Below, in pieces: positions 17,547 to 26,159 of a stretch of DNA of 64,000 nt. Each line of letters opens with the position of its first letter. Positions within the stretch are counted from its first letter, which is position 1. Source of the DNA: an uncultured Draconibacterium sp. GTDB lineage: Bacteria; Bacteroidota; Bacteroidia; Bacteroidales; Prolixibacteraceae. A model generated the notes under the pieces. It made no database searches, had not been told where the DNA came from, and was given only the letters and a program-made list of their open reading frames with translations. The position numbers and the translations under genes were made by a program. The stretch spans positions 1 through 64,000 of the forward strand of contig NZ_CAJXTC010000023.1 in assembly GCF_913060805.1 (NCBI RefSeq), given 5' to 3'.

Positions 17547-17812
17547 CTCTGTTTTATCAATTTAATTCCAAGTCTTTTGTATAACCATTTTCTCTCAAAA
17601 TAGTTGCTGAAAATAATCCTTATTTAGAACAAATCAAAAAAAGAGATAAAACAAAAACCTCTTTGGTATTTTTTTAAACGAAACATAAGGTGCGAACGAG
17701 GCAGCAACTTTTTATCTCATTTCTTTTGCTGAGAAATTGAGAATCAATTAGCAAATTGTCAATTTTTTAACAATTTTAGACTCCCTTGGTTACAAATGTC
17801 TCGTCCTACACA

Positions 17813-17966
17813 TGTAGGGCAAGACAAATGTAACATAAGAGATAGTTTTACCAATCTAGGATGCTGTTCTTTCAGTGTAGGGAGACTTTTTTTGATGTAG
17901 GAGCGCTTCTTTTCTGTGTAGGACGACTACTTTTCAACGTAGGAGACCATTTCATCAATGTAGGAC
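17813..17966. repeat. TGTAGGA direct-repeat array with 21-bp period
   Basis: TGTAGG-type heptamers start at 17813, 17855 (TCTAGGA), 17876, 17896, 17917, 17938 (CGTAGGA) and 17959, with a degenerate unit CATAAGA at 17834. Spacing is 21, 21, 21, 20, 21, 21 and 21 bp, two helical turns. An inverted copy CCTACA at 17805-17810 makes a palindrome with the first unit. Spacers are T-rich and not conserved. Confidence 0.8.
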
Positions 17967-18006
17967 GACTTTTTTTTGCATTACGGACAAGCAAAGGGGC
18001 ACTTTA

Positions 18007-18047
18007 AAACAAAAAGACCTTCAAGGTTTTGGAAACCTTGAAGGTCT
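18007..18047 (-). terminator. Rho-independent terminator of alaS
   Basis: AGACCTTCAAGGTTT and AAACCTTGAAGGTCT form a perfect 15-bp stem around a three-base loop at 18015-18047. On the minus strand it is followed by a T-rich tract. It lies 79 bp past the alaS stop. Confidence 0.8.
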
Positions 18048-18077
18048 ATTAAGCAGCGGTTAAAAACCGCTAATCCC

Positions 18078-18115
18078 TTCTGTGGGAATCTGCGAAACCC
18101 GCGTTATCAGCGTTC
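18078..18115. repeat. TCTGCG-type dispersed intergenic repeat, copy 1
   Basis: A segment with AATCTGCGAAA followed by CGCGTTATCAGCGTT resembles 63048-63076, which has CTCTGCGTAAATCAGCGTTATCAGCG. Such segments recur between genes in many Bacteroidota genomes. Its function is unknown. Confidence 0.5.
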
Positions 18116-18125
18116 TGATTTCATC

Positions 18126-20747
18126 TTACTGCAAAAACGACAGTGCTTTTTCGATAGCCGCCTGCAGGCCGTCAACATCTTTACCACCGGCAGTAGCATA
18201 AAATGGCTGGCCACCGCCACCACCTTTAATTTCTTTTCCGGCTTCGCGAACAATCTGTCCGGCGTTTAAACCTTTATCGGCAACAATATTATCCGAGATC
18301 ATTACTGTCAGGTTTGGTTTGCCGTTTACTTCGGCACCAATTACCAAAAACAAATCTTCAATCTCGCCTTTTAGCTGGAAAGCCAAATCTTTTACTAATC
18401 CGGCATTGTCGATTATAATTTTATCGGCGATGATATTTACACCGTTTTCGTTTAATACTTTACTCTTCAGATTGGCTTTGGTCATTTTCAAACTCTCTTG
18501 CTGGAAAGCATCGATTTGTTTGCTCAACTCCGAATTTTGCTGAAGCAGCGTTGTTACACTACCCAGAACATCTTTCGAACCTTTCAGCGTTTCTTTGATG
18601 TTGTTGATCAGCGCCAATTGATCGTTAATGTATTTCTCGGCACGATCAGCAGTAATTGCTTCAATTCGGCGCACACCTGCAGCGATTGCACTTTCCGATA
18701 CAATTTTCAACATACCGATCTGGCCGGTTGCAGCAACGTGCGTTCCTCCACACAATTCAACCGATTCTCCAAACTTAATTACACGAACTGCCTCGCCGTA
18801 TTTCTCACCAAACAACATCATTGCACCTGTTGCTTTGGCTTCTTCAATCGGCATTTCTCGGTTTTCTTCTTTAACTGAATTGGCGCGGATCTTTTCGTTC
18901 ACCCGTTTTTCAACCTCGGCAATTTCCTCATCGCTCATTTTCTGGAAGTGCGAAAAGTCGAAACGCAAATGATCGGCATTTACCAATGATCCTTTTTGCT
19001 CAACGTGCGATCCCAAAACTTCACGAAGCGCGGCATGCAACAAGTGAGTTGCAGTGTGGTTATTGGCAATGTTTGTTCTGCGTTTGGCATTCACCACCGC
19101 ATTAAATGTTTCTTCCGGATTTTGTGGAAGCTGATTTACCAAATGAACGATAAGGTTATTTTCTTTTTGCGTATCAACAATCGATGTTTTTACACCATCG
19201 AACTCAATGTAACCGGCGTCGCCAACCTGACCACCCGATTCGCCATAAAATGGTGTTTGATCGAATACCAGCTGGTAAAATGATTTTTTCTTCTGCGTTA
19301 CTTTGCGGTAACGGGCTATTTTAATTTCGGCTTCCAGTTTGTCGTAGCCTAAAAATTCTGTCTTTTCAATTTTGCGCAGTTCCACCCAATCATCGGTTTC
19401 CTGTGCTGCGGCATTTCTCGAGCGATCTTTTTGTGCCTGCATTTCCACAGCAAAACCTTTTTCGTCAACTCCCAAACCATTTTCGCGGGTGATCAACTCG
19501 GTCAGGTCAAGCGGGAAACCAAAAGTATCGTACAATACAAAAGCATCCTTCCCTGCAATTTCTTTGGCACCGTCGTTTTTCGCTTTCGAAATAATATCGT
19601 CGAGCAATTTTATACCGGTTGAAAGTGTGCGCAGGAACGACTCTTCCTCCTCCTTAATAACCTTTTCGATAAGCGTTTGTTGGCTTACCAACTCAGGGAA
19701 AGCTTCGCCCATTGTATCTTTTAATACGGCAATTAAACGGTAAATAAAGGCATCTTTTAAATCGAGGAAAGTATAACCGTAACGAACAGCACGGCGCAAA
19801 ATACGGCGGATTACATAACCGGCTTTATTATTCGATGGCAACTGACCATCGGCAATGGCAAAAGCCACGGCACGAAGGTGGTCGGCAATAACGCGCATGG
19901 CGATATCCACCTTTTCGTTTTCGCCATATTTTTTGTTACACAGCTTTCCTATTTCGGCAATTGTATTCTGGAAAACATCAGTATCGTAATTCGATTGAAC
20001 GCCTTGTAAAACCATACACAAACGCTCGAAACCCATTCCGGTGTCAACGTGTTTGGCCGGCAAACTTTCCAAAGCTCCATTTGCTTTTCGGTTAAACTGG
20101 ATAAATACCAGGTTCCAGATTTCGATAACCTGCGGGTGATCCATATTCACCAAGTCGCGTCCGGGAACTTTTGCACGTTCTTCTTCCGAACGAATATCAA
20201 CGTGCACCTCCGAGCAAGGTCCGCAAGGTCCGGTTTCGCCCATTTCCCAAAAGTTATCTTTTTTGTTACCGTTCAGGATGCGGTCTTTTGGCAGGTACTG
20301 TTCCCAGTATCCGGCAGCTTCGTTGTCGCGCTCCTGGTTATCATCGGCACTTCCTTCAAAAACGGTGGCATACAAACGGCCGGCGTCAATTCCCATACGA
20401 TCTACCAAAAACTCCCACGCCCAATCGATGGCTTCCTTCTTAAAGTAGTCGCCAAACGACCAGTTTCCCAGCATTTCGAACATGGTATGGTGGTATGTAT
20501 CCAAACCAACTTCTTCCAAATCGTTGTGTTTTCCTGAAACACGCAGACACTTTTGCGTATCGGCCACCCGCGGATATTTTACCGGTTCGTTACCTAAAAA
20601 CTGGTCTTTAAACTGGTTCATCCCCGCATTGGTAAACATCAGCGTGGGGTCGCCTTTCACAACCATCGGTGCTGAGTTTACAATCTGATGTTCTTTCTCG
20701 GTAAAAAAGTCGAGAAAAGCCTTACGTATCTCTTTAGAAGTCTTCAT
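18126..20747 (-). CDS. alaS: Alanyl-tRNA synthetase
   Basis: The 873-residue protein charges tRNA-Ala. The class II catalytic domain starts at residue 1 and includes [16 protein letters not shown], the [20 protein letters not shown] region and [13 protein letters not shown]. The editing domain carries zinc-site motifs HTATH (564-568) and CGGTH (666-670), which deacylate Ser- and Gly-tRNA-Ala. The C-terminal DHHA1/C-Ala domain ends with [16 protein letters not shown]. Full length and all motifs are intact. It is transcribed alone, divergent from the M23 peptidase. Confidence 0.97.
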   Translation of the reverse strand: MKTSKEIRKAFLDFFTEKEHQIVNSAPMVVKGDPTLMFTNAGMNQFKDQFLGNEPVKYPRVADTQKCLRVSGKHNDLEEVGLDTYHHTMFEMLGNWSFGDYFKKEAIDWAWEFLVDRMGIDAGRLYATVFEGSADDNQERDNEAAGYWEQYLPKDRILNGNKKDNFWEMGETGPCGPCSEVHVDIRSEEERAKVPGRDLVNMDHPQVIEIWNLVFIQFNRKANGALESLPAKHVDTGMGFERLCMVLQGVQSNYDTDVFQNTIAEIGKLCNKKYGENEKVDIAMRVIADHLRAVAFAIADGQLPSNNKAGYVIRRILRRAVRYGYTFLDLKDAFIYRLIAVLKDTMGEAFPELVSQQTLIEKVIKEEEESFLRTLSTGIKLLDDIISKAKNDGAKEIAGKDAFVLYDTFGFPLDLTELITRENGLGVDEKGFAVEMQAQKDRSRNAAAQETDDWVELRKIEKTEFLGYDKLEAEIKIARYRKVTQKKKSFYQLVFDQTPFYGESGGQVGDAGYIEFDGVKTSIVDTQKENNLIVHLVNQLPQNPEETFNAVVNAKRRTNIANNHTATHLLHAALREVLGSHVEQKGSLVNADHLRFDFSHFQKMSDEEIAEVEKRVNEKIRANSVKEENREMPIEEAKATGAMMLFGEKYGEAVRVIKFGESVELCGGTHVAATGQIGMLKIVSESAIAAGVRRIEAITADRAEKYINDQLALINNIKETLKGSKDVLGSVTTLLQQNSELSKQIDAFQQESLKMTKANLKSKVLNENGVNIIADKIIIDNAGLVKDLAFQLKGEIEDLFLVIGAEVNGKPNLTVMISDNIVADKGLNAGQIVREAGKEIKGGGGGQPFYATAGGKDVDGLQAAIEKALSFLQ

Positions 20748-20827
20748 TTTCCGTCTGTATGATTTATGAATTCGTTAAAAATATTTAATGCAAAGAAAAC
20801 AAATTCATTAATTATGAGTTATTTACT

Positions 20828-20835
20828 TACCTTTG
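20828..20835 (+). promoter_or_regulatory. Candidate -7 element of the M23 peptidase gene
   Basis: TACCTTTG matches TAnnTTTG. A small hairpin CGTGA/TCACG follows at 20839-20852 in the presumed leader, and the ATG is at 20926, giving a leader of about 85 nt. Confidence 0.45.
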
Positions 20836-20925
20836 CCGCGTGAAAAATCACGTTTTATTAAATCCATGCAAAGTTATAGGATTTAATGAATAGACATTAA
20901 AAAAGAGATAAAACCGGCCTTTTAT

Positions 20926-21906
20926 ATGGCAAAAAAGAAATATAAATTTAACCCGGATACCCTCAGTTACGAGAGCGTAGGATTAAGTTGGAAAGCCAAA
21001 GCAACAAAATTACTTACCTATTTTGCTAGTAGTTTAGCATTGGCAATTCTCATTTCGCTGATTTTCGTAAACTTTTACGACACGCCACGATCAAAACGAT
21101 TGATGCGTGAAAACAAGCGTTTGATTTCCCAGTACGAATTGCTTTCGAAGGATCTGGATAAAGTAGAAAATGTATTGTCGGAACTGCAGCAGCGCGACGA
21201 TAATATTTATCGTGTAATTTTTGAAGCCGAGCCAATTCCTTCGACAGTTAGGAATGCAGGTTTTGGTGGTGCGAATAAATATTCGGAGTTGGAAGATATG
21301 GACAATGCCGAATTGGTAATTGCAACAGCGCATAAGCTGGATGTAATTTCGAAACAGGCGTATATTCAGTCGAAATCGTACGACGAAGTATTAGAACTGG
21401 CGCTGAACAAAGAAAAAATGCTGGCTTCGTTGCCGGCAATTATGCCTATTACCAACACCGATCTGAAACGAACTTCGAGTGGTTGGGGATACCGTGTACA
21501 CCCGATTTACAAAGTGCGAAAAATGCACTGGGGACAAGACTTTACAGCTCCTGTAGGAACTCCTATTTATGCCACCGGCGACGGTAAAGTTACCGACGTA
21601 TCAGGTTCGAAAAGAAGTAAAGTGGGACTCGGCTTGCACATTAAACTCGATCACGGATTTGGTTACGAAACTGTTTATGGCCACATGAACGAATTTAATG
21701 TAAAACGCGGCCAGCAGGTAAAACGTGGAGACATTATCGGTTATGTTGGAAACACCGGAGGCTCAACTGCACCGCACCTGCACTACGAAGTGCACAAAGA
21801 CGGGCGCAAAGTGAATCCGGCCTACTACATGTTTAAAGATCTTACTCCACAGGAATACGACAAAATGATTGCAATTTCGTCGAATATCGGCCAATCATTG
21901 GATTAA
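20926..21906 (+). CDS. M23 family metallopeptidase, membrane-anchored
   Basis: The 326-residue protein is a probable peptidoglycan DD-endopeptidase. One transmembrane helix lies near residues 29-48, a coiled coil near 55-95, and the LytM/M23 domain near 180-310. Zinc ligands are visible as His201 and Asp205 (HWGQD) and His286 (PHLHYE), with His253 (YGH) and His284 completing the active site, so it should be an active enzyme rather than an EnvC-like activator. The topology places the peptidase in the periplasm. The MerR gene follows 148 bp downstream. Confidence 0.92.
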   Translation: MAKKKYKFNPDTLSYESVGLSWKAKATKLLTYFASSLALAILISLIFVNFYDTPRSKRLMRENKRLISQYELLSKDLDKVENVLSELQQRDDNIYRVIFEAEPIPSTVRNAGFGGANKYSELEDMDNAELVIATAHKLDVISKQAYIQSKSYDEVLELALNKEKMLASLPAIMPITNTDLKRTSSGWGYRVHPIYKVRKMHWGQDFTAPVGTPIYATGDGKVTDVSGSKRSKVGLGLHIKLDHGFGYETVYGHMNEFNVKRGQQVKRGDIIGYVGNTGGSTAPHLHYEVHKDGRKVNPAYYMFKDLTPQEYDKMIAISSNIGQSLD

Positions 21907-22006
21907 CGATTTCGCGATTTCTAAAAATATTGAGGCTTCCATCGGTTTATTCCGGTGGAAGTTTTTATTTGGCAAAACGTCTGCACATCAAAAAATCAAT
22001 CACTCT

Positions 22007-22037
22007 TTTGTAACAGCTTCAAATTCTTTTATCTTGC
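22007..22037 (+). promoter_or_regulatory. Candidate promoter of the MerR regulator gene
   Basis: TTTG at 22007-22010 and TATCTTGC at 22030-22037 are 19 bp apart, a good fit to the Bacteroidota -33/-7 layout. The GTG start at 22055 would lie only about ten bases after the expected transcription start. Confidence 0.5.
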
Positions 22038-22054
22038 ATCTAAATTATTAGCGC

Positions 22055-22405
22055 GTGCCATACAAAAAGCCCAAAATAGAAAAGATGCTGTATTCCATTG
22101 GCGAAGTTGCCGATATGTTTGGCGTAAACGTGTCGCATATTCGTTATTGGGAAAACCAGTTTGAGGCGCTAAAACCGGTGAAAAACAAAAAGGGCAACCG
22201 GCAATTTACGCCAAAGGATTTGGATACGATCCGGATGATAAACCATTTGGTAAAAGAACGCGGACTAACCATTGACGGCGCCCGGAAGAAACTGAAAGAA
22301 AATCCGGAAGACACATTAAACAATTTCGAGGTGGTTAAACGTTTACAAGATATTAAACAAGAACTAATCGCGATAAAACACGGACTTGGGGAAAATGAAA
22401 ATTAA
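22055..22405 (+). CDS. MerR-family transcriptional regulator
   Basis: The 116-residue protein starts at GTG; the winged helix-turn-helix YSIGEVADMFGVNVSHIRYW begins near residue 13, and an ATG at residue 11 would remove its lead-in. The wing QFEALKPVKNKKGNRQFT follows, then helices and a short coiled coil. There is no cysteine-rich or drug-binding C-terminal domain, so no effector can be named. Its last 11 bases overlap the Nif3-like gene, and the M23-MerR-Nif3-zinc ribbon run suggests one expression unit. Confidence 0.85.
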   Translation: MPYKKPKIEKMLYSIGEVADMFGVNVSHIRYWENQFEALKPVKNKKGNRQFTPKDLDTIRMINHLVKERGLTIDGARKKLKENPEDTLNNFEVVKRLQDIKQELIAIKHGLGENEN

Positions 22406-23489
22406 AGATATTACCAATTTTTTAGAAGATCTTGCACCGTTAAAATTGCAGGAATCGTACGACAATGCCGGGCTAATTCTTGGCGATAAAAATGCTAAGG
22501 TTTCGGCAGCTTTGATTACGCTCGATGTTACCGAAGCCATTGTTGATGAAGCCATAAAAAGAAAAGCCGGATTAATAATTGCCCATCACCCCATCCTTTT
22601 TTCGGGATTGAAAAAAATTACGGGCAAAAATTACGTAGAGCGCACACTGATAAAAGCCATAAAACACGATGTGGCTATTTATGCAGCACACACCAATCTC
22701 GACAGTGTTACAGGCGGAGTAAATGGAAAAATCTGCGAAAAGCTCGGATTGGAGAACTGCAAAATTCTTCAACCTGCCGGCGGGATGCTGAAAAAGCTGG
22801 TAACTTATGTTCCGGTCGATCAGGCCAACCAGGTTCGCGAAGCTGTTTTTGCTGCCGGTGCCGGGCAAATCGGGAATTACGACTCGTGCAGTTTTAATGC
22901 CCACGGGCAAGGTACATTCCGTGGAAGTGACACCACCAACCCTTTTGTGGGAAAAAAAGGCGAGCAACATTACGAAAACGAGATCCGTATTGAAACCATT
23001 TTCCCCGATTATCTTCAGGGAAAAGTTATAAATGCCCTCGTTCAGGCTCATCCGTACGAAGAAGTTGCCTACGATATATATTTGCTCGATAATAAATTTG
23101 ATCAGATTGGAGCTGGAATGATCGGTTCGTTACCCAAAGAAAAAAACGAAACAACTTTTCTTCGCCAGTTAAAGAAAACGTTTAATGTAAAAATGATCAG
23201 GCACACCGCTTTACAAGATAAAAAAGTGAAGAAAATTGCGGTTTGCGGAGGATCGGGTTCGTTCCTTTTAAACCAGGCAATTGCAGCCGGAGCCGACGTT
23301 TTTGTGACCGGCGATTTTAAATATCATCAATTTTTTGATGCCGAAAATAAAATAGTTATCGCCGATATCGGACATTTTGAGAGTGAACAGTTCACTAAAG
23401 AACTTTTTTATGAGATACTTACAAAAAAATTCCCTAAATTTGCAGTCCATTTATCAGAGGTGAATACCAACCCGGTTTTTTACTTCTGA
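22395..23489 (+). CDS. Nif3-like dinuclear metal center protein (YqfO/YbgI family)
   Basis: The 364-residue protein belongs to the NIF3 (GTP cyclohydrolase I type 2-like) family, which forms hexamers with a two-metal site but has no firmly established reaction. Metal-binding histidines are visible in AHHPILFSGLKK and YAAHTNLDS, and the late motif VTGDFKYHQFFDAE plus IADIGHFESEQF supplies the others. A central inserted PII-like domain at about 130-235 (VPVDQANQVREAVFAAGAGQ) marks the long YqfO form. The ATG at 22395 is preferred over a TTG nine bases upstream. Confidence 0.9.
   Translation: MKIKDITNFLEDLAPLKLQESYDNAGLILGDKNAKVSAALITLDVTEAIVDEAIKRKAGLIIAHHPILFSGLKKITGKNYVERTLIKAIKHDVAIYAAHTNLDSVTGGVNGKICEKLGLENCKILQPAGGMLKKLVTYVPVDQANQVREAVFAAGAGQIGNYDSCSFNAHGQGTFRGSDTTNPFVGKKGEQHYENEIRIETIFPDYLQGKVINALVQAHPYEEVAYDIYLLDNKFDQIGAGMIGSLPKEKNETTFLRQLKKTFNVKMIRHTALQDKKVKKIAVCGGSGSFLLNQAIAAGADVFVTGDFKYHQFFDAENKIVIADIGHFESEQFTKELFYEILTKKFPKFAVHLSEVNTNPVFYF
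23435..23442 (+). promoter_or_regulatory. Candidate internal -7 promoter element
   Basis: TAAATTTG inside the 3' end of the Nif3-like gene matches TAnnTTTG and lies 76 bp upstream of the zinc-ribbon gene. It could give that gene its own transcript. The -33 match is poor. Confidence 0.35.
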
Positions 23490-23517
23490 TTTTTATGTAT
23501 AAAAAAATATTACGAGC

Positions 23518-24294
23518 ATGAATGCACCATATTCAAGGCAAGAAGACAAAGACATTTCAGTAGAAGAGAAATTACGCGCATTGCATGAGTTGCAGAGTGT
23601 TGTATCTGAAGTTGATAAAATAAAAACCCTAAGGGGTGAGCTTCCTTTAGAAGTTCAAGACTTGGAAGACGAAATTGCCGGTTTGAAAACCAGGTTGGTA
23701 AACCTTGATGACGAGGTTAAAAATCTGGATACTTCAATCAACAACAAAAAAATTGCGATTAAAGATTCGCAAGCGTTGATTGTAAAATATACCGAGCAGC
23801 AAAACAACGTTCGTAACAACCGCGAATTCGACTCGCTTTCGAAAGAAATTGAGTTCCAAAACCTGGAAATCGAACTCTCGGAAAAACGAATTAAAGAGTT
23901 CACTGCAGAAATGGCTCAGAAAAAAGAAACCATTACTGCATCGAAAGAACAGTTGAAAGAGCGTGAAGAAGATCTTGACAGAAAGAAAAACGAACTTTCG
24001 GAAATTACTGAAGAAACCAAGATCGAAGAAGAAAAGCTGAGAGCTAAATCAGAAAAGATCGAGTCGTTTATCGAACCTCGTCTGTTGGGAGCTTTTAAGC
24101 GTATTCGCAAAAATGCACGCAACGGTTTGGCCGTAGTTACTATTCAGCGTGATGCTTGCGGTGGTTGTTTTAACAAAATCCCACCTCAGCGCCAGTTGGA
24201 TATTGCCAGCCGCAAAAAAATTATTGTTTGCGAATATTGCGGTCGTATTTTGGTTGACCAGAATATTAACGTAGTTGAAGATATTGCTGAATAA
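23518..24294 (+). CDS. Coiled-coil zinc-ribbon protein (DUF164/C4-type zinc ribbon)
   Basis: This 258-residue protein is a long charged coiled coil (about residues 10-190) followed by a C4 zinc ribbon with Cys214, Cys217 (CGGC) and Cys238, Cys241 (CEYC). The family (zf-RING_7) is widespread and usually sits next to nif3-like genes, as here, 28 bp downstream. It is thought to bind nucleic acid or act in RNA-related processes, but the exact role is not established. A strong terminator follows, marking the end of the unit. Confidence 0.85.
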   Translation: MNAPYSRQEDKDISVEEKLRALHELQSVVSEVDKIKTLRGELPLEVQDLEDEIAGLKTRLVNLDDEVKNLDTSINNKKIAIKDSQALIVKYTEQQNNVRNNREFDSLSKEIEFQNLEIELSEKRIKEFTAEMAQKKETITASKEQLKEREEDLDRKKNELSEITEETKIEEEKLRAKSEKIESFIEPRLLGAFKRIRKNARNGLAVVTIQRDACGGCFNKIPPQRQLDIASRKKIIVCEYCGRILVDQNINVVEDIAE

Positions 24295-24315
24295 GCATTA
24301 AGATATTGATCAAAC

Positions 24316-24351
24316 AAAAGCCGGTTCAAAAAATTTTGAACCGGCTTTTTT
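24316..24351 (+). terminator. Strong rho-independent terminator
   Basis: AAAAGCCGGTTCAAAA and TTTTGAACCGGCTTTT form a perfect 16-bp inverted repeat with a two-base centre, followed by more T residues. It ends the M23-MerR-Nif3-zinc ribbon unit. Confidence 0.9.
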
Positions 24352-24396
24352 GTTGACGGATGTTTTAAAAGGTAATACTTAAAAATTTCGTGCATA

Positions 24397-24498
24397 AAAA
24401 AATCCCGGCGTCCACTCCGGGATTTTTTCTTCATTGCATCTATGCTTCTTTTGATTGACTCTGTTGTAAAGAGTTTGTACTGGGTTTGTACACTGCAA
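24397..24498 (-). ncRNA. Possible small RNA with its own terminator
   Basis: On the minus strand TATATTTG (24499-24506) matches the -7 consensus. About 100 bases follow with no gene, including hairpin ACTCT/AGAGT near 24455-24475. They end in a perfect 12-bp stem AAAAAATCCCGG/CCGGGATTTTTT with an eight-base loop. Promoter, short RNA and terminator in series suggest a small RNA. The -33 element is weak, and I recognise no known RNA family. The hairpin could instead just terminate the plus strand a second time. Confidence 0.35.
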
Positions 24499-24730
24499 AT
24501 ATAGATTCCCAGTAGCAAATAAAACCTTATTTTTTGCCTAATCGGGCTAGACAAAAGCAGTATTTATCGATGTTAGTTTTCGACATTGGCGACACAATCG
24601 TGCTTAAAACCAAGGTTATAAAACCTTAGCGTCGATCACCAAAATCCTTAAAAAGAAAAAAGCCGCTCCTCCAGAAACGACTTCCTCAAATTTGAACATT
24701 GTTTTTATGTAACGAATAATGAACTTCTTT

Positions 24731-25522
24731 TTACCAGCTTCCACCGGCGCCTCCACCGCCAAAGCTTCCGCCACCAAATCCACCGAAGCCTCCGCCACCG
24801 AAACTTCCGCTTCCCGACGAAAAGTTTCCGAACGAGCCTGATGAACGATGACTTCCCGACATCATTCCCATAGCCATCCAGAATGGCAAACTTCTGCCCG
24901 GTGAGTAAAAACGGCCACGTCGGCGTCTTCCGAATAAGGTTATAATTAAAACAAAAAAGATAATACCAAAAGGAATTCCGGCACTGCCGCCGGCGTTAAC
25001 CTTTTCCTGGTAATTCGCCGCGGTATATTCGCCGCGGGTGATATCCATAATTACGTTTAAGCCTGCCGCCAGACCGCCGTAATAATCGTTTTGCTTAAAG
25101 CGCGGAATCATCTCCTCGTTAACGATTGTAGTATTTACAATGGCATCGGGTAAAACACCTTCCAGTCCGTAACCCGTGGCAATAAACACTTGCCCGCGAC
25201 TGTTACCAACTTTTGGTTTTACCAAAACCACCAAACCATTATCGTTGCCCTTTTGGCCAACTCCCCAGTTTTCGCCCAGTCGCTGTGCATAGTCAGCACG
25301 GTCGTATCCTTCAAGATCAGGAACCGTTACCACCACAATTTGTGTTGATGTTTTTCGTGCAAACTGCACCAGGGCACTCTCCATATTTTGCTTTTCGCCA
25401 TCGCTTAAAATATTGGCGAGATCGTTTACCAAACGTGCCGGTTGAGGACGTTCGGGGATTTGTGCCAAAACGCTTGTGGCGGTTACGATCAGTGCAAATA
25501 GTACTATTATTGTTCGTTTCAT
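24731..25522 (-). CDS. TPM-domain membrane protein with glycine-rich tail
   Basis: From ATG 25522 the protein has 263 residues: signal peptide ending near VLAQ, a TPM domain (about 25-150, with LVNDLANILSDGEKQNMES, QIVVVTVPDLEGYD and IATGYGLEGVLPDA), one transmembrane helix (GIIFFVLIITLFG) and a C-terminal tail rich in Gly, Ser and Phe ending GGSW. TPM domains occur in photosystem repair phosphatases (TLP18.3) and in bacterial proteins usually linked to lemA. The open frame runs 25 codons further upstream but enters a repeat, so the later ATG is chosen. Third gene of the lemA operon. Confidence 0.88.
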   Translation of the reverse strand: MKRTIIVLFALIVTATSVLAQIPERPQPARLVNDLANILSDGEKQNMESALVQFARKTSTQIVVVTVPDLEGYDRADYAQRLGENWGVGQKGNDNGLVVLVKPKVGNSRGQVFIATGYGLEGVLPDAIVNTTIVNEEMIPRFKQNDYYGGLAAGLNVIMDITRGEYTAANYQEKVNAGGSAGIPFGIIFFVLIITLFGRRRRGRFYSPGRSLPFWMAMGMMSGSHRSSGSFGNFSSGSGSFGGGGFGGFGGGSFGGGGAGGSW

Positions 25523-25535
25523 ATTTTTTTTATTT

Positions 25536-25597
25536 AACCCCTCTGCCATCCACCCGCTTTCCTTACGCGGGCATCTCCCCTTATAAGGGGAGAACAA
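25536..25597. repeat. Double-hairpin repeat between the two TPM genes
   Basis: CCCGC (25553-25557) pairs with GCGGG (25567-25571), followed by the perfect palindrome CTCCCCTTATAAGGGGAG (25575-25592). The sequence type resembles dispersed intergenic repeats seen in other Bacteroidota. It lies inside the presumed lemA-TPM-TPM transcript. Confidence 0.7.
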
Positions 25598-25612
25598 GCG
25601 GAACAGTGATTT

Positions 25613-26050
25613 TTATTTTCCAAACGAAATTTCGTCCGATAATTCATTCACATCATCACTCTGGTATGGGAAATGCGTTTTTAACTGTTCGCCGGCCATT
25701 ATAATTCCATCGGCCAAAGCTTCGGCGTACTTACTCTCTTTTAATTTGGCAATCACCACTTCTTTGGTACTTTCCCAGAAATCGTCAGCCACCTTTTGGT
25801 TAATTCCTCCATCGCCCAAAATGGCAAACTTTTTATCCTCAACTGCCAGGTAAAAAAGCACACCGTTGCGCAATTCCGTTTTGTGCATTTCCAGTTTCTC
25901 GAAAATATACGCTGCACGATCTAACACATCGCCGGCGCAATGTTTTTCAATGTGCACCCGAATCTCTCCCGAGGTATTAGTTTCGGCCACACGAATGGCG
26001 TTGGTAATTTGCAGTTTCCCTGCTTCGCTAAAATATTTTTGAACTCCCAT
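25613..26050 (-). CDS. TPM-domain protein, short cytoplasmic form
   Basis: The 145-residue protein starts at ATG 26050, eight bases after a good AAAGGAG ribosome binding site. It is a single TPM domain (ITNAIRVAETNTSGEIRVHI, GVLFYLAVEDKKFAILGDGGI, LADGIIMAGEQLKTHFPY) with no signal peptide or membrane helix. Paired long and short TPM genes after lemA are common in Bacteroidota. Function is uncharacterised; the TPM fold can have phosphatase or binding activity, but catalytic residues cannot be assigned here. Confidence 0.85.
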   Translation of the reverse strand: MGVQKYFSEAGKLQITNAIRVAETNTSGEIRVHIEKHCAGDVLDRAAYIFEKLEMHKTELRNGVLFYLAVEDKKFAILGDGGINQKVADDFWESTKEVVIAKLKESKYAEALADGIIMAGEQLKTHFPYQSDDVNELSDEISFGK

Positions 26051-26109
26051 AATCTCCTTTAATTTGTTATTACTGCAATCCATTTGGATGCTTCTCCCCT
26101 TCATTTTCA

Positions 26110-26141
26110 GATGCTGAATCCGTCAGTTGACGGACAGCATC
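26110..26141. repeat. Hairpin repeat between lemA and the short TPM gene
   Basis: GATGCTG-AA-TCCGTCA and TGACGGA-CAGCATC pair over 14 bp with a two-base bulge and a two-base loop. It is another palindromic intergenic repeat, located in the spacer of the lemA operon. Confidence 0.65.
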
Positions 26142-26159
26142 ACCTCCTTCGCAAAACGA

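Larger units (their letters stand above)
17547..18125. other. Long intergenic region with periodic repeats and hairpins
   Basis: The 579 bp upstream of ccsBA and downstream of alaS hold a 21-bp-periodic array (17813-17966), a perfect 15-bp hairpin (18015-18047), a second hairpin AGCGGTT/AACCGCT at 18055-18071 and a TCTGCG-type dispersed repeat near 18078-18115. The ccsBA promoter should lie in 17547-17800, but I could not place a convincing -7/-33 pair there. No coding frame is supported. Confidence 0.7.
24295..24730. other. Intergenic region with terminators and a possible small RNA
   Basis: The 436 bp between the convergent zinc-ribbon and TPM genes hold the terminator at 24316-24351, a second perfect hairpin at 24397-24428 and a possible minus-strand transcript feeding that hairpin. 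The remainder (24520-24730) shows no supported feature. Confidence 0.6.

Noticed and set aside
17813-17966. CRISPR array
   Set aside because: Only seven bases are conserved per 21-bp period, far too short for CRISPR repeats, and no cas genes are present.
24481-24520. Integrase attachment site, suggested by repeated GTTTGTAC-like sequence
   Set aside because: No tRNA gene, integrase or flanking duplication is present; the sequence is better read as a minus-strand promoter region.
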